Below, in pieces: positions 41,963 to 50,376 of a stretch of 64,000 bases of DNA. The DNA is taken from NCBI GenBank assembly GCA_964493325.1, contig CAZBMD010000006.1, positions 1 through 64,000 of the forward strand, given 5' to 3'. Source of the stretch: CAZBMD01 sp964493325. GTDB lineage: Bacteria > Babelota > Babeliae > Babelales > RVW-14. Below the pieces are notes generated by a model that saw only the letters and a program-made list of their open reading frames with translations, was not told the origin of the DNA and ran no database searches. Made by a program: the position numbers and the translations under genes. The stretch's first letter is position 1. Every line of letters begins with the position of its first letter.

Positions 41963-43213
41963 ATGATGCAAGGGAATATTTTCTCAGGACTTTATTCCCT
42001 TGTCAGTCAAGAAGAAAAAATTAAATTGCGTCGAGAAGATGATCCTGTTGTGGCATTGATCGACGCAATGCTTTTTCAAGCCATTCGGCTTCATGCATCA
42101 GATATTCACCTGCAACCTCACGAAAATTTATTGCGCGTTCGTTATCGTATTGATGGCAATTTGTATGATCAGCAAGCAGTTGCTGCACAGTACAAACCTC
42201 AAGTTATCTCTCGCCTTAAAATTTTATCTGCGCTTGATATTTCAGAGCGCCGTGTTCCGCAAGATGGAAAATTTAAGGCACAGGTTTTTTGTGATAATGG
42301 CAGCTCTAAGATTATCGATTTTCGCGTTTCAACATTTCCGTCACTCTATGGTGAAAAAATGGTGATTCGTATTTTAGACCGTGACTATCGCTTGCTCTCG
42401 CTTGAGATGCTAGGATTTAATGAAAATTTACGAGAAAAATTTTTCCCGCTTGTTCGGCGAAGTACCGGTTTGTTGCTTGTCACAGGACCTACAGGATCAG
42501 GAAAAACCACAACGCTGTACGCTCTTTTGGGGGCGCTGAATAAGACCAATAAAAATATTGTCACCATGGAAGATCCCATCGAATATGAACTTGCTGGAAT
42601 TACCCAAAGCCAGGTGCATGTAAAAGCCGGGTTTACGTTTGAAAATGGCTTGAGATCGATGCTTCGACAAGATCCAGATATCATCATGATTGGTGAAATT
42701 CGTGATGTTCCCACTGCAAATATTGCTATTGAAGCAGCATTAACCGGTCATCTGGTGGTCAGTACTCTTCATACCAACGATGCTGCAGGAGCAATAACAA
42801 GACTTATGGATATGGGTGTGGAGCCTTTTTTGATCAGTGCATCACTGGGTGGTGTGGTTGCTCAGCGATTGGTTCGTAAATTATGTGAAAAATGTAGGCA
42901 ACAAATTGAGCCATCAGAGCATGAACGTGCAGCGCTGCAGGCATTGTTCCCCAACGAACAGGTAACCCAAATTTTTGTTGCTCATGGTTGCTCTGCTTGT
43001 TTTAATTTGGGGCACAAAGGACGACTTGGGGTGTTTGAGCTGCTGCTCATTGATGATCGGATTAAGGAGATGATGCTTTCTAAAGCGTCGTATCAAGAAA
43101 TAAAAACGTATGCAATCAGACAGGGAATGATCACTCTTCAGCGTGACGCTCTTGCCAAAGTACAAGAGGGCATCATTAGCCTCGAAGATTTATTTTCCCT
43201 GCTGATACACTAG
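41963..43213 (+). CDS. type II secretion / type IV pilus assembly ATPase, short form
   Basis: 416 residues, shorter than usual GspE/PilB (about 500-570) because the N-terminal N1 domain is absent. The N2 domain has ASDIHLQPHENLLRVRYRID. The motor has Walker A GPTGSGKTTTLYALL (about residue 175), the Asp box and Walker B in DPDIIMIGEIRD, and the His box STLHTNDA. A four-Cys zinc site follows: CEKC and CSAC, ending GHKGRLGVFELL. It powers assembly of pilin-like filaments at the inner membrane. No pilin, secretin or GspF gene is nearby, so the partners are elsewhere. Starts 6 bases after the FUN14-like gene; ends 3 bases from the convergent FKBP gene. Confidence 0.93.
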   Translation: MMQGNIFSGLYSLVSQEEKIKLRREDDPVVALIDAMLFQAIRLHASDIHLQPHENLLRVRYRIDGNLYDQQAVAAQYKPQVISRLKILSALDISERRVPQDGKFKAQVFCDNGSSKIIDFRVSTFPSLYGEKMVIRILDRDYRLLSLEMLGFNENLREKFFPLVRRSTGLLLVTGPTGSGKTTTLYALLGALNKTNKNIVTMEDPIEYELAGITQSQVHVKAGFTFENGLRSMLRQDPDIIMIGEIRDVPTANIAIEAALTGHLVVSTLHTNDAAGAITRLMDMGVEPFLISASLGGVVAQRLVRKLCEKCRQQIEPSEHERAALQALFPNEQVTQIFVAHGCSACFNLGHKGRLGVFELLLIDDRIKEMMLSKASYQEIKTYAIRQGMITLQRDALAKVQEGIISLEDLFSLLIH

Positions 43214-43216
43214 TTT

Positions 43217-43702
43217 TTATGCAATTTCAAAAAGTTCAACGTCAAAAATAAGTGTCGCATTGCCGGGAATTAATCCTCCTGCGCCGCGTGTGCCGTAGCC
43301 AAGGTGTGGGGGCAGAATGATTTGACGTTTTTCGCCAACTTTCATATCAAGTACAGCTTCGTCCCAACCCTTGATAACTTGTCCAACACCAACGGTGAAG
43401 ACAAATTTTTGTCCGCGGTCGACGCTGCTGTCAAATTTTTTGCCAGGTTTGCCATTGTCGCTGAGCCATCCGGTGTAGTGAACCGTTACTTTTTGCTTAG
43501 CTACTGGTTTTTTTGCGTCAGCAGGAGCTGCTTGCAAAATTTTATACTGAAGGCCTGAATCAAGTGTAACAAAGTCCATAGTCTTGTGATCCTTTGGTTG
43601 TATGAGTTGTGTTATTTCTTTTTTTTCTTCTTTTGAGTGAAGACATCCCGAACAAAAACAGGCTGCTACAAAAATTGTAACAGCCTGAAAATTCTTTATC
43701 AT
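43217..43702 (-). CDS. exported FKBP-type peptidyl-prolyl isomerase
   Basis: 161 residues. A signal sequence with a Cys-rich end (VTIFVAACFCSGC) suggests a secreted protein or lipoprotein; the -3 residue of the putative lipobox is unusual. A complete FKBP domain follows: VTVHYTGWLSDNGKPGKKFD, VGVGQVIKGWDEAVLDMKVG and LPPHLGYGTRGAGGLIPGNA, then LIFDVELFEI. It catalyses proline cis-trans isomerisation, assisting folding outside the cytosol. AAAAAGGAG precedes the ATG by 5 bases, and a short hairpin lies just upstream of it. Confidence 0.93.
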   Translation of the reverse strand: MIKNFQAVTIFVAACFCSGCLHSKEEKKEITQLIQPKDHKTMDFVTLDSGLQYKILQAAPADAKKPVAKQKVTVHYTGWLSDNGKPGKKFDSSVDRGQKFVFTVGVGQVIKGWDEAVLDMKVGEKRQIILPPHLGYGTRGAGGLIPGNATLIFDVELFEIA

Positions 43703-43718
43703 GATTACTCCTTTTTAT

Positions 43719-43735
43719 GGAAACTAACAGTTTCC
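43719..43735 (-). other. short hairpin between the DEAD-box and FKBP genes
   Basis: GGAAACT (43719-43725) pairs with AGTTTCC (43729-43735) around a 3-base loop. On the minus strand it follows the DEAD-box stop and directly precedes the FKBP ribosome site. It lacks a T-tail, so a role as terminator or leader structure is uncertain. Confidence 0.35.
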
Positions 43736-43754
43736 GGGAGTGTATCATGAATTA

Positions 43755-45263
43755 TTATTTTTGAACACCGCGCCACTCAGACTGTCCGCCTTCGTCAAAA
43801 CGGCGAGGAGAGCGTCTTCTGTTAAAAGAATCGCGTGGTGATGATGATCTCTCTGAGCGATATCCTGATCCTGAAGAAGATCTATCTGATCGATGGTATC
43901 TTCGTCCTGATCCAGAACGGTTGTTACCGTAATCGCCGCCAGAGCGTGCGCCTGCTGGTACAATTTTTTCTACTTCAGTATGAACCATCATCTTTAAAAG
44001 AGCTGCAGCGATGTCATCATTAGATAAATCTTGCTGATTAAGCTGTCTCAGAAGTGATCGATATTCTTCAATACTGCTGTCGAGCATTGCACTTTTAATA
44101 TTATTTACAAGTTTTAAAGCTTTGCCTTGCTGAACATCTTCGTGTGATGGGATAGGCAATTCTTTGATTGGATTTGATGTGTAACGTTGAATATCACGCA
44201 GGTCATACATTTCTCGATGAGAAACAAGACTAAACGCTTTACCTGTTCGACCAGCTCGTCCAGTTCGACCAATACGGTGAACATAAGACTCTTTGTCGGC
44301 AGGAAGATCAAAGTTGAAAACCATGTCGATACCACTAACGTCGATACCACGAGCTGCAACGTCTGTTGCAACCAAAAATTTAATTTCTTGGTTTTTAAAT
44401 TTGCTCATAACGCGTGTACGTTTTGGTTGGTTCATATCGCCGTGCAAACCGTCAACAGGGTATCCTTTTGCTTGCAAACGATCGATAACTTCGTCAACTT
44501 TACGTTTTGTATTACAAAAAATAATAGCAAGTGTTGGTTCATGAAGCTCAATAAGCAATGAAAGAAGTGCCATTTTTGAACTACCATCAACAGCGTAGAA
44601 ACATTCTTCGATAGATGCTGTTTGTACTTTTTCATCTGCAACTTTGACCATCTCTGGGTTATTTTGAAATCTTTGTGCAAGACGTAAAATATCAGATGAC
44701 ATGGTTGCTGAGAAAAGAACTGTTTGACGGTTGGTTGATGTGCTGCTCAATATTGTCTCGATATCGTCTCTAAAGCCCATATCAAGCATTTCATCAGCTT
44801 CGTCTAGAACAGCTATTTTTACATGATCAAGTTTGAGTGTTTTGCGATTCAAGTGATCAAGCACTCGACCTGGGGTTCCAACAATAATTTGAGCGCCTTT
44901 GCGTAATCCTGCAAATTGACGGTCAATGAGTTGTCCGCCAAAAATAGGGAGAACAGAAACGTTTCTTTTATATTTAGCAAGACTGATCATCTGCTCGCTT
45001 ACCTGTACTGCAAGTTCTCGCGTAGGGCAAAGAACAATAGCTTGTACGTTGTAGTCGCTTGCATCGATTTTTTCAAGAATTGGGAGCGCAAATGCGGCAG
45101 TTTTACCTGTTCCGGTTCGTGCTTGTCCAATAAGATCTTTACCTTCTAAAAGGTGTGGAATAGCTTGAGCTTGAATAGGGCTTGGAGTTTGAAAACCCAT
45201 GTCTGTAACAGCTTTAAGCAATTCTGGTGAAAGTGATAGTGAATCAAACGTTGTTTTGTTCAT
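43755..45263 (-). CDS. DEAD-box RNA helicase with RS/RG-rich tail
   Basis: 502 residues with all helicase motifs: Q-motif FQTPSPIQAQAIP, motif I ARTGTGKTAAF, Ia PTRELAVQ, II VLDEADEML, III SAT, and VI HRIGRTGRAGRTGK. The last 70 residues are a disordered Ser/Arg/Gly tail (RSDRSSSGSGYRSERSSSPR), typical of CsdA/DeaD-like enzymes that remodel RNA in ribosome assembly and mRNA decay. A good sigma-70-type promoter lies about 155 bases upstream, implying a long leader, as in cold-induced helicases. AAGG precedes the ATG. Its function may overlap with that of the RRM protein at 15653. Confidence 0.97.
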   Translation of the reverse strand: MNKTTFDSLSLSPELLKAVTDMGFQTPSPIQAQAIPHLLEGKDLIGQARTGTGKTAAFALPILEKIDASDYNVQAIVLCPTRELAVQVSEQMISLAKYKRNVSVLPIFGGQLIDRQFAGLRKGAQIIVGTPGRVLDHLNRKTLKLDHVKIAVLDEADEMLDMGFRDDIETILSSTSTNRQTVLFSATMSSDILRLAQRFQNNPEMVKVADEKVQTASIEECFYAVDGSSKMALLSLLIELHEPTLAIIFCNTKRKVDEVIDRLQAKGYPVDGLHGDMNQPKRTRVMSKFKNQEIKFLVATDVAARGIDVSGIDMVFNFDLPADKESYVHRIGRTGRAGRTGKAFSLVSHREMYDLRDIQRYTSNPIKELPIPSHEDVQQGKALKLVNNIKSAMLDSSIEEYRSLLRQLNQQDLSNDDIAAALLKMMVHTEVEKIVPAGARSGGDYGNNRSGSGRRYHRSDRSSSGSGYRSERSSSPRDSFNRRRSPRRFDEGGQSEWRGVQK

Positions 45264-45417
45264 TAAAAAACCTTAAGTATTTATGGAATATATGGAATAA
45301 AAAGGGAATTAAATTCTTTGTCTCAGATGCCAAATATGCATGTACAAAGCTTGCCGTACTTCGGCAACGTTCACGCATTTGGTCCTTGACAAAGACATAC
45401 GTGACCCATTTCTTATA

Positions 45418-45445
45418 ATTCTATCACAGAGTGACTGTTTGTCAA
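45418..45445 (-). promoter_or_regulatory. sigma-70-type promoter for the DEAD-box gene
   Basis: On the minus strand TTGACA (45440-45445) and TAGAAT (45418-45423) are separated by 16 bases. Transcription would start near 45410, leaving a leader of roughly 145-150 bases before the DEAD-box ATG at 45263. Confidence 0.6.
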
Positions 45446-45525
45446 TAATAATAAATAAACAGGGCATGGGGTGTCTTCTGTGCCAAGAGAGAGGTTTCTT
45501 GAAAAATTTGGCTTTTGTAAGGTGT

Positions 45526-45549
45526 TAGCCCGGTATCGCTGCCGGGCTA
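45526..45549 (-). terminator. hairpin after the ABC-2 operon
   Basis: TAGCCCGG (45526-45533) and CCGGGCTA (45542-45549) form a perfect 8-bp stem 7 bases after the permease stop on the minus strand. The following minus-strand bases (ACACCTTAC) are not T-rich, so termination strength is uncertain. Confidence 0.6.
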
Positions 45550-45555
45550 TTGTCG

Positions 45556-46341
45556 TTAAACAAAATCAAGACGCTTTTTGAGCCTTACAATGCCGTACCA
45601 GGCGCAGGCAAAGGCAAACAAAATTACCATGCCTGTGCATGGCCAAAAGGGTAAATAACCTTCTTGACCAAGGACGGCTCCGCGGATTGCTTCCATGATG
45701 TAGGTCATTGGATTGATCAGGTTAAGATACGCCAGTTTTGGTGACATCTTAAAAAGGACTGTCCATGAAAACTGAAAACCGCCCAAGAACCAAATTGGGT
45801 AAATAAATCTCATCCACACGCTACCAATGGTGGACATGTTTTTGACAAAACTGCCAACCATCAATGCAAAGGCCCCATAAAAAACGCTCATAGCCAAAAA
45901 GATGGCTGAAAACTTTATAAAGCTAAAGGATGAAAGATCAAAAATATTCCAAAGAAGCAGCTTGCCTGCAGGGATAACAATCAGAATCAAGGTTCCTGCG
46001 CTGATGACAAAGGATACGATTGATTTTAAAAAAATCATCCATGCGGGGATGGGAAGCGTGATGTAATATTCAATGATGCGGTCACCTTCTATATCATTGA
46101 TAAAAGCAACAATACTTGGCCAAACTTCAAAAAGTCCTGCGCTGGCGCACAAGCCGGCAAGCATAAAGCTGGTATAGCTTTGAGGAAGGCCAAATGCTGG
46201 CATTAAATAAGCATTAACAAAGGCTATCGTTGTTACCCAAATAAGAAGGTCAATGACTTTATTTTTTATGATCTGTTTATAAATTTTCAAATCGGTAAGC
46301 AGTAAATGTTTAAAAACATTCAGCTGAAATCGCATGCTCAT
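45556..46341 (-). CDS. ABC-2 type transporter permease
   Basis: 261 residues, about six membrane helices. The ABC-2 signature LINPMTYIMEAIRGAVLG lies near the C-terminus, which ends KKRLDFV. GAGGA precedes the ATG by 7 bases. It follows its ATPase by 13 bases and is the membrane half of an exporter, perhaps for a polysaccharide, lipid or drug; the substrate cannot be read. It is a paralog of the orphan permease at 17069. Confidence 0.92.
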   Translation of the reverse strand: MSMRFQLNVFKHLLLTDLKIYKQIIKNKVIDLLIWVTTIAFVNAYLMPAFGLPQSYTSFMLAGLCASAGLFEVWPSIVAFINDIEGDRIIEYYITLPIPAWMIFLKSIVSFVISAGTLILIVIPAGKLLLWNIFDLSSFSFIKFSAIFLAMSVFYGAFALMVGSFVKNMSTIGSVWMRFIYPIWFLGGFQFSWTVLFKMSPKLAYLNLINPMTYIMEAIRGAVLGQEGYLPFWPCTGMVILFAFACAWYGIVRLKKRLDFV

Positions 46342-46354
46342 AAGTAAATCCTCA

Positions 46355-47107
46355 TTAGTTTGTAGGTTCTGTTGGTTTATCTTCTTTCATCAACTGCAAG
46401 AAGACATCTTCTAGCCGGCTTTTCTGAAAAGCGGTCATTAGGTTTGCAGGAGTGTCGACAAGGCGCACCTCGCCGTGATCGAGCACGCACACTCGGTCTG
46501 ATAAAAACTCTGCTTCATCAAGATAGTGTGTTGTTAAAAGCACCGAGATGCCAAGGTCGCGTAAACTTCTGATATATTGCCAGAGTTCATGCCGAACATG
46601 AGGATCAAGTGCAACTGTAGGCTCGTCAAGGATGACAAGCTTTGGGTTGTGCATCAGACTGCGTGCAATTAAAAAGCGCTGTTTGTATCCACCAGAAAGA
46701 ACAGATGCTGATGATGATAAATAAGTTTCAAGTTCAAATTGTTTTACAAGGGTATTGATGCGATCGGTGATTGCATCTTCTGTCATACCATAATAACGAC
46801 CAGCAAAGCGCAAGTTGTCTTCGAGCGTGAGCATTGGGTTAAGGTTTGGTCGTTGAGGGCAAAATCCGAGAGCTTTGCGATATTCAATTAAATTGTTGTA
46901 AATCGATTTTCCTTCAAATTCAACATCACCTGCTGTGGGAGGTTTGAGCGTTGCAATGATAGATGAAAGCGTTGTCTTGCCTGCGCCATTGACGCCCAAA
47001 AGGCTGACAACTTCACCTTTGTAGATGGTCAACGAGATGCCTTTGAGGGCTTCTCGTGTGCCATATTGTTTTTTGATATTTTTGATATCGATAAGAATAT
47101 TATTCAT
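46355..47107 (-). CDS. ABC transporter ATP-binding protein (ABC-2 type)
   Basis: 250 residues. Walker A is GVNGAGKTTL, the Q-loop is FCPQRPNLNPMLTLEDNL, the signature LSGGYKQR, Walker B KLVILDEPTVALDP and the switch His in LLTTHYLDEAE. It drives the permease encoded 13 bases downstream. The DrrA/CcmA-like layout is typical of multidrug or glycolipid exporters. TTAGGA precedes the ATG by four bases. It starts 6 bases after the CPT-like gene, so all three are likely co-transcribed. It may also energise the orphan permease at 17069 (inference). Confidence 0.95.
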   Translation of the reverse strand: MNNILIDIKNIKKQYGTREALKGISLTIYKGEVVSLLGVNGAGKTTLSSIIATLKPPTAGDVEFEGKSIYNNLIEYRKALGFCPQRPNLNPMLTLEDNLRFAGRYYGMTEDAITDRINTLVKQFELETYLSSSASVLSGGYKQRFLIARSLMHNPKLVILDEPTVALDPHVRHELWQYIRSLRDLGISVLLTTHYLDEAEFLSDRVCVLDHGEVRLVDTPANLMTAFQKSRLEDVFLQLMKEDKPTEPTN

Positions 47108-47113
47108 AAAATC

Positions 47114-47809
47114 CTAACGGTTATTTTTTTTAAATGCTTGTGGATGCGGGTTTTGCTCCACAAAGTTTTTAATAATCTGAGCGCATTGTGTTGCATCAAG
47201 ATCTGTATTGTCGATAAATAAATCGTACTGACAGTCTTGATGAACGGTTTTGTAAATGCTGCGAGCATGGCCTGCCGGTGAGGTTGATCGATTTTTTTCT
47301 CGCTGTTCAATGGTTTCTAGCGATGCATTAATGCCGATAAGATAGACCTTGTCAAAACTCTTGAGAATTTCGCAAAGATCTTTGAGCCAGGCGTGATCGT
47401 ACAAAATATAGTCGACTATGAGGTTGTTTCCGGCGGCTGCGTAGCCGGCAATGGCGCGGTGCATACCTAGAATGGTTCTGGTGCCTTGAGGTCCAAATTC
47501 AATGGTAAAGATTGGCTTTGCATCTTCCGTGGATGTTGCGCAGGTCATGACTACATCTTCGGGGCTTTTAATCTGAGCCGTTCCCATCAAAAATTTTTCA
47601 GGCAACACGCCAACAAAGCATTGATCGATTCCAAGTTTTAAATAAGGTCGATCAAAGCATTCCTGTAGTGCTTTTTGAATACTCGATTTACCTGTGCACG
47701 GCGTGCCATTCAAAATTATAATTGTTGGTTGTTGTGCAGGCTTAACAATTGTTGTTGTGCATGCTGGTACAAAAAACAGTGCTGCGAGCATAAAAAATCT
47801 TAAAAACAT
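47114..47809 (-). CDS. CPT-like (chloramphenicol phosphotransferase-like) P-loop kinase with lipoprotein signal
   Basis: 231 residues. The N-terminus MFLRFFMLAALFFVPAC has a fair lipobox (VPAC, Cys17). A P-loop follows closely: IILNGTPCTGKSSIQKAL (G35, K41, S42), then LGIDQCFVGVLPEKF and NLIVDYILYDHAWLKDL, matching the CPT/zeta-toxin-like kinase family, which phosphorylates small-molecule hydroxyls. A kinase needs ATP, so export to the periplasm would be odd; either it is anchored but inactive there, or the hydrophobic start is an artefact of a wrong start. AAGGAA precedes this ATG by seven bases and supports it. First gene of the ABC operon. Confidence 0.8.
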   Translation of the reverse strand: MFLRFFMLAALFFVPACTTTIVKPAQQPTIIILNGTPCTGKSSIQKALQECFDRPYLKLGIDQCFVGVLPEKFLMGTAQIKSPEDVVMTCATSTEDAKPIFTIEFGPQGTRTILGMHRAIAGYAAAGNNLIVDYILYDHAWLKDLCEILKSFDKVYLIGINASLETIEQREKNRSTSPAGHARSIYKTVHQDCQYDLFIDNTDLDATQCAQIIKNFVEQNPHPQAFKKNNR

Positions 47810-48190
47810 ATGATGTTCCTTTTCAAGCTAAGGGTTGAAAATAAAAGGTGAGGATAAATTACAATATTTGGTATGAGGACAAAATTCAGTTTGGTATGTT
47901 TTTTTACTCAAAGGTTGAGCGCAAAAAAACAATATAAAGGCAGGCTAAAACTGACTGAATGAATAGAGTGCAAACTGAATTTGCTAAGAAATGAAGATAG
48001 AGATTTTCATGGCTTTGGCTCCTTACGGTCAAGCCGATTGCATATTTTTGAAACTATTTTTTTAATATGTCGTAAAATATAGAAATAATCAAGTAACGAT
48101 TGAATTTTTATATTTTTTTAGAAATTCAAGGATAAGAAAGTTTGAGCTTGTGCAGCTACGTTGGAAAATTTTACGAGAGGATTGCTGGGG
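47810..48190. other. intergenic region between divergent genes
   Basis: A 381-base gap. It contains an 11-bp inverted repeat AAATTCAGTTT (47882-47892) / AAACTGAATTT (47972-47982), 79 bases apart, and a direct repeat TTTGGTATG at 47867 and 47890. Both may belong to the promoters of the divergent CPT-ABC operon and the secreted pair. No RNA gene or open frame was recognised. Confidence 0.4.
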
Positions 48191-49168
48191 ATGAATAACT
48201 ACTTACAAAGAGCGTTTATGTTATTAGCTGTCTTATTCTTTTCGAGTGATATTTATTCTATGAATAAAGATCTCCTAAAGGATTATCCTATTAACAATGA
48301 TAATCATTTTCATGTTTTACACCAAAAAGGTATTTTCGTTTCGTACGACATATCAAGAGAGGATGCAAATATTATTCTTGATTTGCTTCAACAGGGGGTT
48401 TTTAGTTTAAAATATTTGCAGAATCAATATCAATACCATGGCTCTTCTATGGTTGAATTATCTCTTCGAGATGAGACTTTTTATTTTTTTGAAATGTATT
48501 GGTCCTTTGTTGATTTTTTAAATAGGCAAAAGTTGCAGAAAGTACAAGATTTACAGCAGTTTTGTAGGACTATAGAGGTTATTAATTTTTCTTTAAATTT
48601 ATTTTTAAAAAGTGGCTTTCTCAGATCTATTTCATCGCAGAAGAAATTAAATCTTGCTGCCTGTTTAATGCAGTATTGGAATGTTTTACTTCATACAGTT
48701 GATTTAGTGTTTGAAAGTGAAAGTTTAGATGAGATTTTTTTGCGTAATAATTTAGGAGTTTCTTGTGAATTTTTAGTTAATGGGCTCACTCAATGGGCTG
48801 AGTCTTTTCGCTCAAAAGGTATGTATGTGTCTGAGATCGATTTGTGGAATTTTTTTTATGTTGTTTTCTTCAAGACTATTAAGCCTTTGAGTCTTAATTT
48901 TTTGAGTTCTAGAAATATTGACAAAAGACGTATGGTGTTACGTTCAATGGCATTTATTCCTAGAAGTTGCCTGTGTTTGCTGTTTTCAGGCTCAAGCATG
49001 CATCAAGAAAGGAAGCTGAAATATCGTGAGATATTATTGCAAAAAATAGCTCAGCATCTAGATGTTGTAAAATGCAATATAAATAATGTAATTGAACTGC
49101 AAAAAATATTCGAAAACTTTGAGCGTGAAGTTATTGAAATTCATGAATTTTTTGCTTCTGCTCAATAA
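48191..49168 (+). CDS. secreted protein of unknown function, first of a tandem paralogous pair
   Basis: 325 residues from the ATG at 48191; AGAGGA lies 10 bases upstream, and a TTG nine bases earlier is possible. The signal peptide (NYLQRAFMLLAVLFFSSDIYS) is followed by Met-Asn. The mature protein is helical with many Phe and Leu. It shares EVINFSLNLFLK, LNLAACLMQYWN and the MAFIPRSCLCLL segment with the next gene (EAINFSLGLFLK, LNLTFCMIQYWN, IVCIPLFCASQL), in the same order, so the two arose by duplication. Unknown family. AT content is higher than in neighbouring housekeeping genes. Confidence 0.78.
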   Translation: MNNYLQRAFMLLAVLFFSSDIYSMNKDLLKDYPINNDNHFHVLHQKGIFVSYDISREDANIILDLLQQGVFSLKYLQNQYQYHGSSMVELSLRDETFYFFEMYWSFVDFLNRQKLQKVQDLQQFCRTIEVINFSLNLFLKSGFLRSISSQKKLNLAACLMQYWNVLLHTVDLVFESESLDEIFLRNNLGVSCEFLVNGLTQWAESFRSKGMYVSEIDLWNFFYVVFFKTIKPLSLNFLSSRNIDKRRMVLRSMAFIPRSCLCLLFSGSSMHQERKLKYREILLQKIAQHLDVVKCNINNVIELQKIFENFEREVIEIHEFFASAQ

Positions 49169-49254
49169 AGTTGTGTTTTCTTTTTTAAAAGCATAATAGA
49201 ATGAGGCTGCTGGTGACTAGTGTGCGATAAGTCTATTAATAGGGAGTTTTATAA

Positions 49255-50376
49255 GTGAAAGCCGTTTTGAAATGTTTTTTTTTAGTCGCTTTTTTTTTAG
49301 TCAGCAATCTTTATTCTATGAATAATAATAATTCTATAGATGAGGCTCTTTCTCGCGAAGAGATATCTAAAATATTTGAGCAAATGAATGTCTTTCTTCC
49401 AAAAGATCAGACAGACGAAGAGGTAGTAAATGCTTTTGAGTGGCTTAATGCTGGAGTGGTCTTATTAGAGCATCTTCAGGAAATGTTTCCTAAACAGGTT
49501 AATAATTCGAACTTGTCGGCCACAAATAATCAGTCTGCTGATAGCGAATATGGAGATATCTTTTTAGATACTGGCATTGTGCCTTTATATAAAGAAGAAC
49601 AAGAGAGTTTATCCAATTATTTGAACAATCCTTTGTTTAAAAAAAATGAAGGTTGTGTGGGTTCTTTTCTCGATGAGTATGAGTCTTTTATAAAATTTCA
49701 GGAACTTTGCCGTAAATATTTTGACTTTTCCAAGAATCAAGCACTGTTTAAGGTTGATGATATTTCTGGTTTTGTTGATTCAATCGAAGCAATCAATTTT
49801 TCATTGGGATTGTTTTTGAAGAATCGCACTGTATCAACACAATCTTCATTAGTGCGATTAAATCTTACGTTCTGCATGATACAATATTGGAATATGTTGA
49901 AGACTGGGATGGAATATGCTTTTGAAGCTGATTTTTCAGAGGAAAACCATTTGAACGATGTCTTATTAAATTTATGTAATTGTTTGACGCTAGGAGTAAA
50001 CGAATGCGCGTCTCTTTCTTCTTCTAGTCCTTGTTATGCGTCTGTTGAGCAGTTGTGGACTTGCTTTCTTGAAACTCTTTTTGGATTTATGGATAAGATT
50101 CTACTCTGGCGTGATAATGAAAAAAATATAAATGAGATGCCAAGGGTAATTCAGTCAATTGTATGTATCCCGTTGTTTTGCGCTTCGCAACTTATTTTTT
50201 GTTCAGATATTTCGCTAGATATAAAAGAGTTATATTACAACGAGTTGACTCGATTGACGCAGGATTTTATCTTTCATGTTAATTCCTCAGCAATTGATCG
50301 AATAGCTCTTCTGGAGAATTTTAAAAAGGATGTTCTCTTTATCCATAAAACTTGCTTTCCAGAATCTAATGAATAA
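49255..50376 (+). CDS. secreted protein of unknown function, second of the tandem paralogous pair
   Basis: 373 residues from a GTG at 49255, eight bases after AGGGAG. The signal peptide (KAVLKCFFLVAFFLVSNLYS) is followed by MNNNN. An inserted acidic segment (NQSADSEYGDIFLDTG) is absent from the upstream paralog. The conserved core INFSLGLFLK and LNLTFCMIQYWNML is shared. Four or more Cys in the mature part could form disulfides, which would suit the exported location and the neighbouring thioredoxin-like gene (inference). The last 11 bases overlap the convergent NHL-repeat gene. Confidence 0.78.
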   Translation: MKAVLKCFFLVAFFLVSNLYSMNNNNSIDEALSREEISKIFEQMNVFLPKDQTDEEVVNAFEWLNAGVVLLEHLQEMFPKQVNNSNLSATNNQSADSEYGDIFLDTGIVPLYKEEQESLSNYLNNPLFKKNEGCVGSFLDEYESFIKFQELCRKYFDFSKNQALFKVDDISGFVDSIEAINFSLGLFLKNRTVSTQSSLVRLNLTFCMIQYWNMLKTGMEYAFEADFSEENHLNDVLLNLCNCLTLGVNECASLSSSSPCYASVEQLWTCFLETLFGFMDKILLWRDNEKNINEMPRVIQSIVCIPLFCASQLIFCSDISLDIKELYYNELTRLTQDFIFHVNSSAIDRIALLENFKKDVLFIHKTCFPESNE

